From contig DFBJ01000007.1 of the NCBI GenBank assembly GCA_002366565.1, positions 62,001 through 126,000 on the forward strand: 64,000 nt of DNA. The letters are read 5' to 3'. The translations under genes and the position numbers were made by a program. The first letter of the stretch is position 1. Every line of letters begins with the position of its first letter. This DNA comes from Bacteriovoracaceae bacterium UBA3083 (GTDB lineage Bacteria > Bdellovibrionota > Bacteriovoracia > Bacteriovoracales > Bacteriovoracaceae). Positions 17,896-26,161 of this stretch are shown one piece after another. The notes below the pieces were generated by a model, which was not told where the DNA came from, did not search any database, and saw nothing but the letters and a program-made list of their open reading frames with translations.

Positions 17896-18636
17896 TTATA
17901 AACGAAGTAACTCTTTAACTTTTAAAGATCCATTTGTGTACTTATAAAAAGCATTAATTCCTAGATCTTGGTCATTTTCATTTTCGATATGATTAACTAA
18001 GTCTTGGTATCCAAAGTTTCTATCTAGTATATCCTGGTTAAGATCAATGATAATCTTTCTTAAAGAAGGAGAGATACTCTCTAGCTGTCCTATATAAGCA
18101 ATGGCCTCTTTCTCTCCATAGCTAAGTTTAAGACTTGGTCTTTCTTTTAGGTAAGAATTGAGAAGAACATGAATTGTTTCATGAACAATTACACTATGGT
18201 GTAGGGCAGTTAAGATCATTACTCTTTGTCTTTCTGAATATTGGTTAGATGTATGAACGTTCAGTCCAAAGTTTGATCTCTCTGTCGAGTGAACATCTTC
18301 GCTATAAAATGAACTCATCTCTATTAGGTCTTTTCCGTTACTTATTACTTGAGAATAATTCGTTGCTGACTTATTGAAGTTATTTGGGAATTCATAACCA
18401 TTTGTTGAACTCTTCTTATATTTTATTGAAATAGTTGTATCTTGAACTAAGAAGGACTTTTCTTTTGCAAACTTTATTGCAGTCTCTACAGCACTACATG
18501 CCTGTGCAAAATCAAATGATTTATCTGTCTTAACATAAGTTGGTAATTGAGTGTCGCCACATTCTTTTATAGATGAACGTGAAAGAACTGAACTACTTAA
18601 GAGAAGTAATATGGCCGCAATAGTATGTTTAACTTT
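17896..18636 (-). CDS. secreted HExxH protein of unknown family
   Basis: A signal peptide and one candidate zinc-protease motif, VIVHETIHVLLNSY, near residue 160. The nearby GEKEAIAYIGQLE could supply a third ligand. The overall family is not recognised. Several reading-frame starts exist; TTG at 18636 is preferred because GGAGAA lies 5 bases upstream and it produces a clean signal peptide (MKVKHTIAAILLLLSSSVLS). A TTG at 18651 would place the SD inside the gene. Probably periplasmic. Confidence 0.62.
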   Translation of the reverse strand, partial: KVKHTIAAILLLLSSSVLSRSSIKECGDTQLPTYVKTDKSFDFAQACSAVETAIKFAKEKSFLVQDTTISIKYKKSSTNGYEFPNNFNKSATNYSQVISNGKDLIEMSSFYSEDVHSTERSNFGLNVHTSNQYSERQRVMILTALHHSVIVHETIHVLLNSYLKERPSLKLSYGEKEAIAYIGQLESISPSLRKIIIDLNQDILDRNFGYQDLVNHIENENDQDLGINAFYKYTNGSLKVKELLRL

Positions 18637-18765
18637 CAAGATATTCTCCAATTTGATGACGCGTAGAGTTGTTTTGTTCGTGTAATTTGTATTTAGTAAG
18701 TACTACAATACCTACTGAATACAAACAGAACTGTGAAACTCTTACAGATTAATTTGTGAAAATAG

Positions 18766-19440
18766 CTACTTTTTATAGAAATATGTAAAGGCCATTACAA
18801 GACCGTAAAGAATAGGTTGATGGATTAAATAGATAATTAGTGAATGCTGCCCCATTTTCTCTAAAGGCTTAAAGAATTTTGATTTAAACGGATTGAGTTC
18901 ATGGAACTTAAGGCTCCAAAGGCCAAAGCCAATAAAGACACATCCAATCCAAGGAAATAGTGGAATATAATCCATACTTGGGTGAGATAACTCAAACCAA
19001 GGAATGGTAATTCTAAAAAATAAATGTAGTAAGACCATTATGATACCTATCACACCAGAGATTCTAGGTATTCTTATAAATGGTAGTGAAACTAGAGATG
19101 CTGTCGCTATACAGTGGAGAGTTCCAAAGTAAACCCAGCTTTTTTTAAACATAAAGAAGGTATAAGCTGTAATAGCAATGGCCCCTAGAGCAATCTTTAT
19201 CCATCTAGGCCAAAACTTTTTCCAATTAATTTTCTTCTTATGAACCAGTGGGAGAGATAGTCCCATTGATAGCAGAAATAAAAAAACTATCAGCCTTGGT
19301 AGCTCAAACCAGAAAAAATCTTTATTAAAATTGATATTATTATAACCAAATATCTTTAAGTCATAAAAAAAATGAAATATGATCATTAGAACTATTGCAA
19401 AGCCACGAATTTGATCAATTAAGGGAAACCTTTTACTCAT
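18766..19440 (-). CDS. DUF1624 / HGSNAT-type acyltransferase-like membrane protein
   Basis: The opening RFPLIDQIRGFAIVLMIIFHFFYDLK matches the catalytic-domain start of DUF1624 proteins (heparan-alpha-glucosaminide N-acetyltransferase type), with R, D and H at the expected places. About seven hydrophobic helices fill the 224 residues, ending HSLIIYLIHQPI, which is typical of membrane acyltransferases. Substrate unknown. It is divergent from the penicillin acylase gene, and no clear SD precedes the ATG. Confidence 0.75.
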   Translation of the reverse strand: MSKRFPLIDQIRGFAIVLMIIFHFFYDLKIFGYNNINFNKDFFWFELPRLIVFLFLLSMGLSLPLVHKKKINWKKFWPRWIKIALGAIAITAYTFFMFKKSWVYFGTLHCIATASLVSLPFIRIPRISGVIGIIMVLLHLFFRITIPWFELSHPSMDYIPLFPWIGCVFIGFGLWSLKFHELNPFKSKFFKPLEKMGQHSLIIYLIHQPILYGLVMAFTYFYKK

Positions 19441-19502
19441 TAGTAAATTCTACGAGATATTTGTAAAAATTTAAAGATAATGCCTAAAATAAAGAAGAAA
19501 AA

Positions 19503-21869
19503 ATGAAAAAAGTTTTAAAAAGATTTATTTATACTCTACCACTTATCTTCGCGATCATCTTAACATCGCTCTTTTATCTCTTAAATAGAACGATTCCTTA
19601 TGGTGATGGAATTCTTGAAATGCCTATTCTTTCGGATAAGGTAGAAGTTATTAGAGATACGGAAGGTATTCCGCACATTACAGCAAAGAACTCAAATGAT
19701 GCTTATAAAGTCTTAGGCTATACAATGGCGAGTGAGCGTCTTTTTCAAATGGAGATGCTTAGAAGGGTAGGAGCTGGAAGAATTAGTGAATTAGTCGGTA
19801 GTAAGGGAATTACTATTGATAAAACATTTAGAACTTTAGGTCTCCGTCGCCACTTTGAAGAACAAATTAAGAAAAAGGAACTTCCAAAAGAAATAAAAGA
19901 GAAAATGGACTCATTCTTTGCTGGAGTAAACTACTTTATTGAGAACGAAGATCTGCCTATAGAGTTTGTTTTAGGTGGTTTTAAGCCTGAAAAGTTCACT
20001 CTTTTAGATTCTTACTCAGTTATTGGCTATATGGCCTATTCATTTGCAGCTTTTCTTAGGCATGACTTGCTAATGGATAAATTAAAGAACTCATTAAATG
20101 AAGAAATGTGGGATGACCTCCAGATAGAGCCACATAAGAACACTGTTATGACAGCAAGTGTTCATAAAGAACTAAAGAATATCTTCAAGGCCTTTGAAGA
20201 TGTTAATAATGACTTTGGTGGATTTGAAGGGTCTAATGCTTGGGCGCTTAGTTCTAAGAAGACAAAGAGTAAAAAGGCCATGCTTGCCTCTGATCCACAT
20301 ATAGGTTTCTCTCTTCCTGGGATTTGGTTTGAAGCACACTTGAAGATTGAAGATCCTTCTGAGCCTTATGAGATATACGGACACTTCCTTCCAAATATTC
20401 CTTTTGCAGTAATGGGTCACGATAAACTTAAAGCGTGGGGAATTACCATTTCTTATATGGATGATATGGACTTCTATAAGGAGACGTTCTCAGAATCTGG
20501 GAATGAGACTATTTTTGAAGGAAAAGAAATTCCGCTCATAAGATACCCTGAGGTCATTAAAGTTAGAGGTGGAGAGGATATTCAATTACCTGTTCACATT
20601 AGTCACAACGGACCGATTTTAGATGGAATAATGGAAGATAAAGGTATTTCTATGAAGTGGACCTACTTCCTAGAAAGCAATCACCCTATAGAGGGATTCT
20701 ATAAAATGGGACAAGCTAAGAACTTAGAAGAGTTTAAAAAAGGTGTCTCTTTAGTAGGTTCTCCTGGATTAAATATTATTTATGCTGACGCTGAAGATAA
20801 TATTGCTAGGCTTAACCTTGGTGCTTATCCAAAACGAAATGATCTTAGTGATAGTAGAGTTGTATTAGACGGATCTTCAAAAGATGATGCTTATACTGGT
20901 TATTATCAATTTGATGAATTACCTCACAATATAAACCCTGAAAGTGGTTTTGTGGCATCTGCTAATAATAGACCGATTACAGCAGATGAAAACTTTAGAG
21001 GTATGTGGCAGCCAAGAGACCGCTTTATCAATTTATTCTCTAGACTAATGGCCAAGAATGACTGGTCTCTAGGTGATACAATGCTTTTACAAAACAATGT
21101 ATTAAATAATGAGAATGAGTGGATAAGAGACCTTGTCGTAAAAGAATTAGATTCTTCTAAATTATCTCCGCTTGAAGTTAAGGCCTATAAAGAACTTCAG
21201 TCGTGGGACAGACAAACATTTCCAAATAGAATTGGAGCTTCAATCTATCATCAGTTTATGTATCACTTAACGATGAATATCTTAGATGAATTAGGTGAGG
21301 AAGATAGAAATAAATTCTGTGGCCTATCGGCGAGATGGTACTTCCTAGGAAGAATGTTAAAGAGAGATAGAGCTGCTTGGTGGGATATTAAGGACACTGA
21401 GCAAGTAGAAACAAGAAAAGAGGTTATTCTTAAAAGTTTTAAAGACACTGTCACTTTTTTAAATAAGAAGTTGGGAGAGGATATCAATGAGTGGAATTGG
21501 GGAAAACTTCATACGATAGAGTTTACTCATGCTCTTGGAAAAAGTTTTCCACTAAATAAAATTCTTAACCTCGGTCCTTACCCTGTAATGGGGGCCTACA
21601 ATAATATAAACAATTTTAGAAAAGTAGGCTGTAAAGATGGTCATAAAGTAAAAAGTGGGCCAAGTACTAGGAGAATTATTGATTTTGCTAACCCAGAGAT
21701 GAGTTATGGAATACTCCCTCTTGGAATTTCTGGTCACTATCTTAGTCCATTCTTTAAAAATCAGATGGAAAGATTCTTAAGTGGAAAGTATAGGCTTCAA
21801 ATAATGTCAGATGATTTATTAATGAAGCACTTTAAGACAAAGCTAGAGATTGTCCCTCAGTATAAATAA
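19503..21869 (+). CDS. penicillin acylase family Ntn-hydrolase
   Basis: Amidohydrolase of the penicillin/acyl-homoserine-lactone acylase family. It has an N-terminal signal anchor (about residues 8-29). The self-cleavage site is in GFEGSNAWAL, and Ser244 would become the beta-chain nucleophile. DPHIGFSLPGIWFEAHL and GHDKLKAWGIT are further markers. At 788 residues it has the full alpha-spacer-beta length. Located in the periplasm. Substrate (acyl amides, AHLs, other amides) cannot be told from sequence. Its last 38 bases overlap the convergent thiamine-pyrophosphokinase-like gene. Confidence 0.88.
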   Translation: MKKVLKRFIYTLPLIFAIILTSLFYLLNRTIPYGDGILEMPILSDKVEVIRDTEGIPHITAKNSNDAYKVLGYTMASERLFQMEMLRRVGAGRISELVGSKGITIDKTFRTLGLRRHFEEQIKKKELPKEIKEKMDSFFAGVNYFIENEDLPIEFVLGGFKPEKFTLLDSYSVIGYMAYSFAAFLRHDLLMDKLKNSLNEEMWDDLQIEPHKNTVMTASVHKELKNIFKAFEDVNNDFGGFEGSNAWALSSKKTKSKKAMLASDPHIGFSLPGIWFEAHLKIEDPSEPYEIYGHFLPNIPFAVMGHDKLKAWGITISYMDDMDFYKETFSESGNETIFEGKEIPLIRYPEVIKVRGGEDIQLPVHISHNGPILDGIMEDKGISMKWTYFLESNHPIEGFYKMGQAKNLEEFKKGVSLVGSPGLNIIYADAEDNIARLNLGAYPKRNDLSDSRVVLDGSSKDDAYTGYYQFDELPHNINPESGFVASANNRPITADENFRGMWQPRDRFINLFSRLMAKNDWSLGDTMLLQNNVLNNENEWIRDLVVKELDSSKLSPLEVKAYKELQSWDRQTFPNRIGASIYHQFMYHLTMNILDELGEEDRNKFCGLSARWYFLGRMLKRDRAAWWDIKDTEQVETRKEVILKSFKDTVTFLNKKLGEDINEWNWGKLHTIEFTHALGKSFPLNKILNLGPYPVMGAYNNINNFRKVGCKDGHKVKSGPSTRRIIDFANPEMSYGILPLGISGHYLSPFFKNQMERFLSGKYRLQIMSDDLLMKHFKTKLEIVPQYK

Positions 21870-22452
21870 TTAATGGAGTGTCACTCTTTAGAGTGATTTC
21901 TCCGTCTCCAATATTACTAAGACCATGACTTGAAAGTGGAAGAAGCTCTGTTTCTTTGTCTAAGGTATATCTAGCTTTACCTCGAATCGTGATAAGCGCT
22001 TTATCGATTGTAATAATTGAAAATTCTCCAAATAAGTTAAAAATATGCTGACCTTTTGGTAGAATGATAAAGTTTTTATCAAATTTAGCTATAGAATCTG
22101 TTTTATTGCAGAATCTATAGGCCTCCCCAAGATTGATATATTCGTGATCTCTCCTTTCTCCAATCATTCCATAGATAAATAACTCTCTCTTGCTACTTTC
22201 AAGAAGCTCTAGTGCATAGGAGAAGTCACTCATATCTTTTTCTTTTGGAAGAGTTAGATTAAGTGCTTTAGTTGAACTATCTCCGTCTCCAATAGAAAAA
22301 GACTTATCAAGAGAGATTTGATGATCTACTCCTCCGTCTATCAGTAGTGTAGGGATTGATGGGTCTAGAGTAGATAGATCCAGGGAACATGGTCCAATGA
22401 TATTTATTTTTTCTGCTCTTTGAAAAAATCTAGGTAGAGTATTTGTCTTCAT
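21832..22452 (-). CDS. thiamine pyrophosphokinase-like protein
   Basis: The order TLLIDGGVDHQ, FSIGDGDSS, KEKDMSDFSYALELL and YGMIGERRDHEYINLGEA is that of thiamine pyrophosphokinase, which transfers pyrophosphate from ATP to thiamine. The C-terminal thiamine-binding part is divergent. 206 residues fits the family. The gene is convergent with the acylase gene and overlaps its 3' end by 38 bases. It could also be a related pyrophosphokinase with another substrate. Confidence 0.72.
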   Translation of the reverse strand: MKTNTLPRFFQRAEKINIIGPCSLDLSTLDPSIPTLLIDGGVDHQISLDKSFSIGDGDSSTKALNLTLPKEKDMSDFSYALELLESSKRELFIYGMIGERRDHEYINLGEAYRFCNKTDSIAKFDKNFIILPKGQHIFNLFGEFSIITIDKALITIRGKARYTLDKETELLPLSSHGLSNIGDGEITLKSDTPLIIYTEGQSLALS

Positions 22453-22510
22453 CGCTCATTCGTTATAAATATGTGTTAATTATTATTGACTCTAAAATAG
22501 GAATGTCTAA

Positions 22511-23179
22511 TTGGGAAGTTATTCAACTCGAATTCAGGAATTTTCTAAATCCACTGATTACATTGGAAACACTGGGGGTTCTAGCTTTGAAGTTAGAGCT
22601 GATGGCCTAAAGGTAAGGTTTAGTTTCACTGTAAAGAGGGGAATGTTAACTGAATTACTATACGAAGTAGAAGAGGATCGTATTGAAAATGGTATTTTCT
22701 ATGCTATCTGTAAAGTTCTCAAGAGTGCAGATCTTAAGAGAATTAAGTCTTTATCTTCTAGAGAAGTTGAGAGTTTTCTTAGGGACCAAAACCATATCCC
22801 AGCAATGGGGGAGTCTCCTTTCCCTTCTAAAATTGTAGACGATATTAGAAATCTACTTGTTACATCTATATTTGAGTACGAATTAGCAGACGATTTAGAC
22901 TTTTGGAGAGTTGGGGAAAACCCGACTTACGTTGATAAAATTAAGGCCATCTCTGAGTTTTTTACCTTAAAAGTTAATATGAGTGACTATTTTACCCAAG
23001 AGAATGTTGAAATAGAGCTTATTCACCTAGAGGAAGAGTCTTTCTATGTAGAGCTCTCTTCAAGTATTAATCATGTGAAACTAGCTCCAAATTACCTACC
23101 TAAGGAAACGTTATCTTCTCTGGAGGGGTTGGTTCGTAGCGTTATTAAGAGTGAAAATATAAATTTGGTTGCCGAGTAG
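22511..23179 (+). CDS. conserved-looking protein of unknown function
   Basis: Not recognised. A 222-residue soluble protein without signal peptide or membrane helix. Its first half (GLKVRFSFTVKRG, YAICKVLKSADLKRIKSL) faintly recalls the NifU/IscU scaffold pattern but lacks its cysteine set, so no assignment is made. The frame opens right after a stop at 22508, and TTG at 22511 is 8-9 bases after an AGGA, so TTG is taken as the start. It precedes the cytochrome c gene on the same strand. Confidence 0.55.
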   Translation: MGSYSTRIQEFSKSTDYIGNTGGSSFEVRADGLKVRFSFTVKRGMLTELLYEVEEDRIENGIFYAICKVLKSADLKRIKSLSSREVESFLRDQNHIPAMGESPFPSKIVDDIRNLLVTSIFEYELADDLDFWRVGENPTYVDKIKAISEFFTLKVNMSDYFTQENVEIELIHLEEESFYVELSSSINHVKLAPNYLPKETLSSLEGLVRSVIKSENINLVAE

Positions 23180-23238
23180 CTCTAGAATCGTTAATATTCA
23201 GTGTATTACATCTTAATTTTTTGTATTTTGGGAGTGCA

Positions 23239-23544
23239 ATGAAAACATTATTGGCAGTGGTTGCCCTATTCACTTTAGTATCAGCACAATCTTTCGCAGC
23301 AGACGCAGCTAGAGGTCAAACGCTTTATAAGACTTGTATTCAATGCCATGGAACAAATGGTGAAGGTAATGCAGCAATGAAAGCTCCTAGGATTGCCGGA
23401 CAATATGATTGGTATATCGTTAGCTCTATTAAGCAATTTAAGGCCGGAGTAGAGAGAAAGAACCCTACGATGCTACCATTTATTAAAAAGCTTTCAGATG
23501 CTGATATAGATGACCTAGCGGCATATATTAGTACCCTAAAGTAA
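23239..23544 (+). CDS. class I cytochrome c, periplasmic
   Basis: Small single-heme electron carrier. A signal peptide (MKTLLAVVALFTLVSAQSFA) is followed by RGQTLYKTCIQCHGTNGEG with the CIQCH heme site, IAGQYDWYIVSSIKQF, and a distal axial Met in NPTMLPF. The end DIDDLAAYISTLK is the usual C-terminal helix. This layout is that of cytochrome c4/c5-like or c553 proteins. SD GGGAG precedes the ATG at 23239. The in-window resB/ccsA genes provide a maturation route. A terminator follows. Confidence 0.92.
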   Translation: MKTLLAVVALFTLVSAQSFAADAARGQTLYKTCIQCHGTNGEGNAAMKAPRIAGQYDWYIVSSIKQFKAGVERKNPTMLPFIKKLSDADIDDLAAYISTLK

Positions 23545-23565
23545 AATTAAATCAATTTCGCTATA

Positions 23566-23597
23566 ATAGAGGTTAACGAATAACCTCTATCTTTTTT
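23566..23597 (+). terminator. Rho-independent terminator after cytochrome c gene
   Basis: ATAGAGGTTA at 23566-23575 and TAACCTCTAT at 23581-23590 form a perfect 10-bp stem with a 5-base loop, followed by CTTTTTT. Confidence 0.88.
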
Positions 23598-23612
23598 AAG
23601 CAAAGGATTGCT

Positions 23613-24056
23613 ATGAGTCTCGATTTTGTAAAGGCCAATAATTCAAAAGATATCAAGATGATCTATGATTATAATCTTGATGCATTCTCTGATTCTCCAG
23701 GTTTTAACTGGAACTTCGATGAAATAAAAAAAGAAGTGAAAGACGGTTGGAATCTCTACGGAGTAGAGGAAAGTGGTGAAATTATAGCCGCTCTCTTTTA
23801 TAAAATTAAAGATAATACCCTATATTCTAAAAATACATCGATTAAGTTGTCTCACCAAGGAAGTGGTTTCTCTCATAAGATTAAAGACTTTTTTGAGAAA
23901 GAAGCTAAAGAGCAGAAGGTAAAACAAATAATACATTACTGCTCGATTGATAATTTTAGAATGTATTCACTCAATGAAAGTCATGGCTACGTTAAGACAG
24001 ATAAACGTCTTGGAGAGAAGGGACAAGTTGTAGAGTGGATAAAACAAGTTAAATAA
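23613..24056 (+). CDS. GNAT-like N-acetyltransferase
   Basis: A 147-residue single-domain protein with GNAT-like strand and helix order: EESGEIIAALFYKI, then LSHQGSGFSHKIKDFFEKEA in the acetyl-CoA loop position, then NFRMYSLNESHGYVKTD resembling the C-terminal N..my...GF motif. The Q/RxxGxG loop is slightly atypical (HQGSGFSHK). Substrate unknown. It lies between two terminators and is probably a single-gene unit. Confidence 0.72.
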   Translation: MSLDFVKANNSKDIKMIYDYNLDAFSDSPGFNWNFDEIKKEVKDGWNLYGVEESGEIIAALFYKIKDNTLYSKNTSIKLSHQGSGFSHKIKDFFEKEAKEQKVKQIIHYCSIDNFRMYSLNESHGYVKTDKRLGEKGQVVEWIKQVK

Positions 24057-24062
24057 TCAAAT

Positions 24063-24084
24063 GGCCCTACTCAGGGCCTTTTTT
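24063..24084 (+). terminator. Rho-independent terminator
   Basis: GGCCCT at 24063-24068 and AGGGCC at 24073-24078 with a 4-base loop, followed directly by six T residues. It lies 6 bases after the GNAT stop. Confidence 0.9.
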
Positions 24085-24130
24085 CCCTATGAAAAAAAAA
24101 TAATAAAAAGTGAAAAAAACTCAAGTGTTT

Positions 24131-24159
24131 TTGTATTCTTTCGATTAGACTATTAGATA
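24131..24159 (+). promoter_or_regulatory. putative promoter of the SWIB/histone-like gene
   Basis: TTGTAT at 24131-24136 and TAGATA at 24154-24159, spaced 17 bp, lie in an A/T-rich tract about 50 bases before the ATG at 24208. The match to consensus is moderate. Confidence 0.4.
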
Positions 24160-24207
24160 AGTTAAATTTAGTTTGGATAAATGTCATTTTGTATTCTGGA
24201 GGATGTT

Positions 24208-24690
24208 ATGGCGAAGAAAAAAGTAGCAAAAAAAGCGACTAAGAAAGTAGCTAAAAAGGCAACTAAAAAAGCAGCACCTAAAAAGGCAGCTAAGAAAGTA
24301 GCTAAGAAAGCAACAAAGAAAAAAGTAGCAAAGAAGAAAGTAGCTAAGAAAAAAGTAGCAAAGAAAGCAACTAAGAAAGTAGCTAAAAAAGCAACTAAGA
24401 AAAAAGTAGCAAAGAAAGCAACTAAGAAAGTAGCAAAGAAAGCAACTAAGAAAAAAGTAGCAAAGAAAGCAACTAAGAAAAAAGTAGCAAAGAAAGCAAC
24501 TAAGAAAAAAGTAGCAAAGAAAGCAACTAAGAAAGTAGCAAAGAAAGCAACTAAGAAAAAAGTAGCTAAGAAAGCAACTAAGAAAGTAGCTAAAAAAGCA
24601 ACTAAGAAAGCAGCTCCTAAAAAAGCAGCTAAGAAAGCAGCTCCTAAAAAAGCGGCTAAGAAAGCAGCTCCTAAAAAAGCAAAGACTAAG
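24208..24690 (+). repeat. internal tandem-like DNA repeats in the lysine-rich coding region
   Basis: Units such as GTAGCAAAGAAAGCAACTAA and AAGAAAGCAGCTCCTAAAAA recur many times with few changes. Such repeats are prone to slippage, so tail length may vary between strains. Long open frames on the opposite strand here are by-products of the composition. Confidence 0.8.
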
Positions 24691-24939
24691 AGAAAGCCAA
24701 ATGCTGCATTTATGAAAGCAATGACTCCATCTGCTGAACTTGCTGCTGTTATTGGTAGTGCTGCAGTTCCAAGAACTGAAGCTGTTAAGAAAATTTGGGT
24801 ATATATCAAGAAGAACGATCTTCAAAACCCAAAGAACAAAAGAAACATTCTTGCTGACGAAAAACTAAAAGCAGTTTTTGGAAAGAAAGAAGTAACTATG
24901 TTCGAGCTTGCAGGTATTCTTGGTAAGCACCTTAGCTAA
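24208..24939 (+). CDS. lysine/alanine-rich histone H1-like tail fused to SWIB domain
   Basis: Probable chromosome-compacting protein. Residues 1 to about 164 are almost only Lys, Ala, Val, Thr and Pro in repeats of the KKVAKKATKK type, like eukaryotic histone H1 tails and bacterial AlgP/HctB-type proteins. Residues about 165-243 form a SWIB domain: FMKAMTPSAELAAVIG, RTEAVKKIWVYIKKNDLQ, KRNILADEKLKAVFG, MFELAGILGKHL. SD GGAGG is 5 bases before the ATG at 24208, so an ATG 27 bases earlier is not used. It has its own promoter and a strong terminator. SWIB fused to a lysine-rich tail is known in some bacteria, including Chlamydiae relatives; the DNA-binding role is inferred. Confidence 0.85.
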   Translation: MAKKKVAKKATKKVAKKATKKAAPKKAAKKVAKKATKKKVAKKKVAKKKVAKKATKKVAKKATKKKVAKKATKKVAKKATKKKVAKKATKKKVAKKATKKKVAKKATKKVAKKATKKKVAKKATKKVAKKATKKAAPKKAAKKAAPKKAAKKAAPKKAKTKRKPNAAFMKAMTPSAELAAVIGSAAVPRTEAVKKIWVYIKKNDLQNPKNKRNILADEKLKAVFGKKEVTMFELAGILGKHLS

Positions 24940-24962
24940 TTAAAATATATATTATAATTAGT

Positions 24963-24990
24963 AAGGCCTATCTTCGGATGGGCCTTTTTT
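24963..24990 (+). terminator. Rho-independent terminator with TTCG loop
   Basis: AAGGCC (24963-24968), a T-G wobble, ATC and GAT around a TTCG tetraloop, then GGCCTT and a run of T residues to 24990. It ends the SWIB gene and touches the 3' end of the convergent lipoprotein gene. Confidence 0.92.
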
Positions 24991-26161
24991 ATTTTAAGCG
25001 TCCAGTTCTTCTATCTGAAATATCTTCTAAAGAAAGAGGGCCTATAGCTCCGCTACTAGTTTCAATTTTCCAACGTCTAGGATTTCTATTCAATGCAGTA
25101 AAAGATAGATCAACTTTATCTTTTTCTCTAGAGCAGTGAACTGTTTCTTGGGCATCTAAGTCAAGACATAGTCTTACTAGACGTTTCTTCGTACTAATAG
25201 GTTCTAAACGCCAAATACGGAGCTCTGGTTGGAACTCTAGATCATCTTTAGATTGATAATAAGAGTGAATGACAAATTCAGTTTCTATTTTGTCATCGGC
25301 CAATATTGATTCATTAATTTCTGCCATATTAAACTTAAAGTAGCTTTGGAGGTCACTTGACCTTACTAACCACCAGTTCTTGTTTACTGATGAGTATAGT
25401 CTGTCATCCTCTTCACTTGTTCTAAACCAATCTATTTCATTGATAACTCTTTCCACCCCAGGAGGTAGAGAGTAGGGAATATTTCTTAGATCCATTTCTA
25501 GATCGAAGAACCTTGCTCCTCTGTCAGAGAAAGATACTTCAGCGATTCTTTGATAATCTACAATTCCACCAGTAAAGAAGTCAGTGTATATGAATAGACT
25601 TGCTATCCTCGTTCCTTTTTCTCCATACTTACCTGCATTTATCCTGATACTTGTTCCATTAAAAGCAAGATCCCAGTCTTTACTCTTCATTGCTTGAGCA
25701 TCTGTGAAGTCGTAGACTGCACCAGTTTCAATATCTAGGTATCGATAGATATTTGTTAATGGATTATTTAGACAGGTCTCGTAGTTACTATTTGTATAAA
25801 TATTTCCACAACCTGCAGCTCTAAAAGAATATATATTCTCACTACCACCTTCCTTAGCTACTCTTATTGTAAAGTGTCCAGGATTGGAGTTCCTATCATA
25901 GTAATCTAAAATTTGAAGTTTATAGTATGAGCGATTTGTTCTTAGGGCATAGACTGAAAATGTTGGCCAGATAATGTGGTTATTTTCATCGTATGAGTAC
26001 CAAGGAGTCTCTTCAAATATATCTGTACTTTTATCTTCAATATATTGAGAGCGAGACATAACGTAATCTATATAGTTTTCTTCTACTGACTTCTCTGCCA
26101 ACGGCTCAACTTTCGCGCATGAGATAATCAGAAAGAATGTGATTAAAGTAATAACTTTCAA
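24989..26161 (-). CDS. HmuY-like heme-binding lipoprotein
   Basis: The lipobox LIISC places the acylated Cys at residue 15, so the protein is anchored in a membrane, probably the outer one. The middle contains the HmuY-type phrase AVYDFTDAQAMKSKDWDLAFNGTSIRINAGK (seen in two halves, about residues 145-175), as in HmuY of Porphyromonas, which hands heme to its TonB receptor. The rest (390 residues in all) is longer than HmuY and has an extra C-terminal region. It starts directly after the end of the TonB receptor gene, so the two form an operon. Family assignment is by pattern only. Confidence 0.65.
   Translation of the reverse strand: MKVITLITFFLIISCAKVEPLAEKSVEENYIDYVMSRSQYIEDKSTDIFEETPWYSYDENNHIIWPTFSVYALRTNRSYYKLQILDYYDRNSNPGHFTIRVAKEGGSENIYSFRAAGCGNIYTNSNYETCLNNPLTNIYRYLDIETGAVYDFTDAQAMKSKDWDLAFNGTSIRINAGKYGEKGTRIASLFIYTDFFTGGIVDYQRIAEVSFSDRGARFFDLEMDLRNIPYSLPPGVERVINEIDWFRTSEEDDRLYSSVNKNWWLVRSSDLQSYFKFNMAEINESILADDKIETEFVIHSYYQSKDDLEFQPELRIWRLEPISTKKRLVRLCLDLDAQETVHCSREKDKVDLSFTALNRNPRRWKIETSSGAIGPLSLEDISDRRTGRLK

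Noticed and set aside
24168..24825. Two long open frames on the minus strand (213 residues each) in the lysine-rich repeat region.
   Set aside because: They are by-products of the repeated AAG/GCA codons read backwards (Phe/Leu/Ala and Ser/Cys/Phe runs), lack ribosome binding sites and oppose a well-supported gene.
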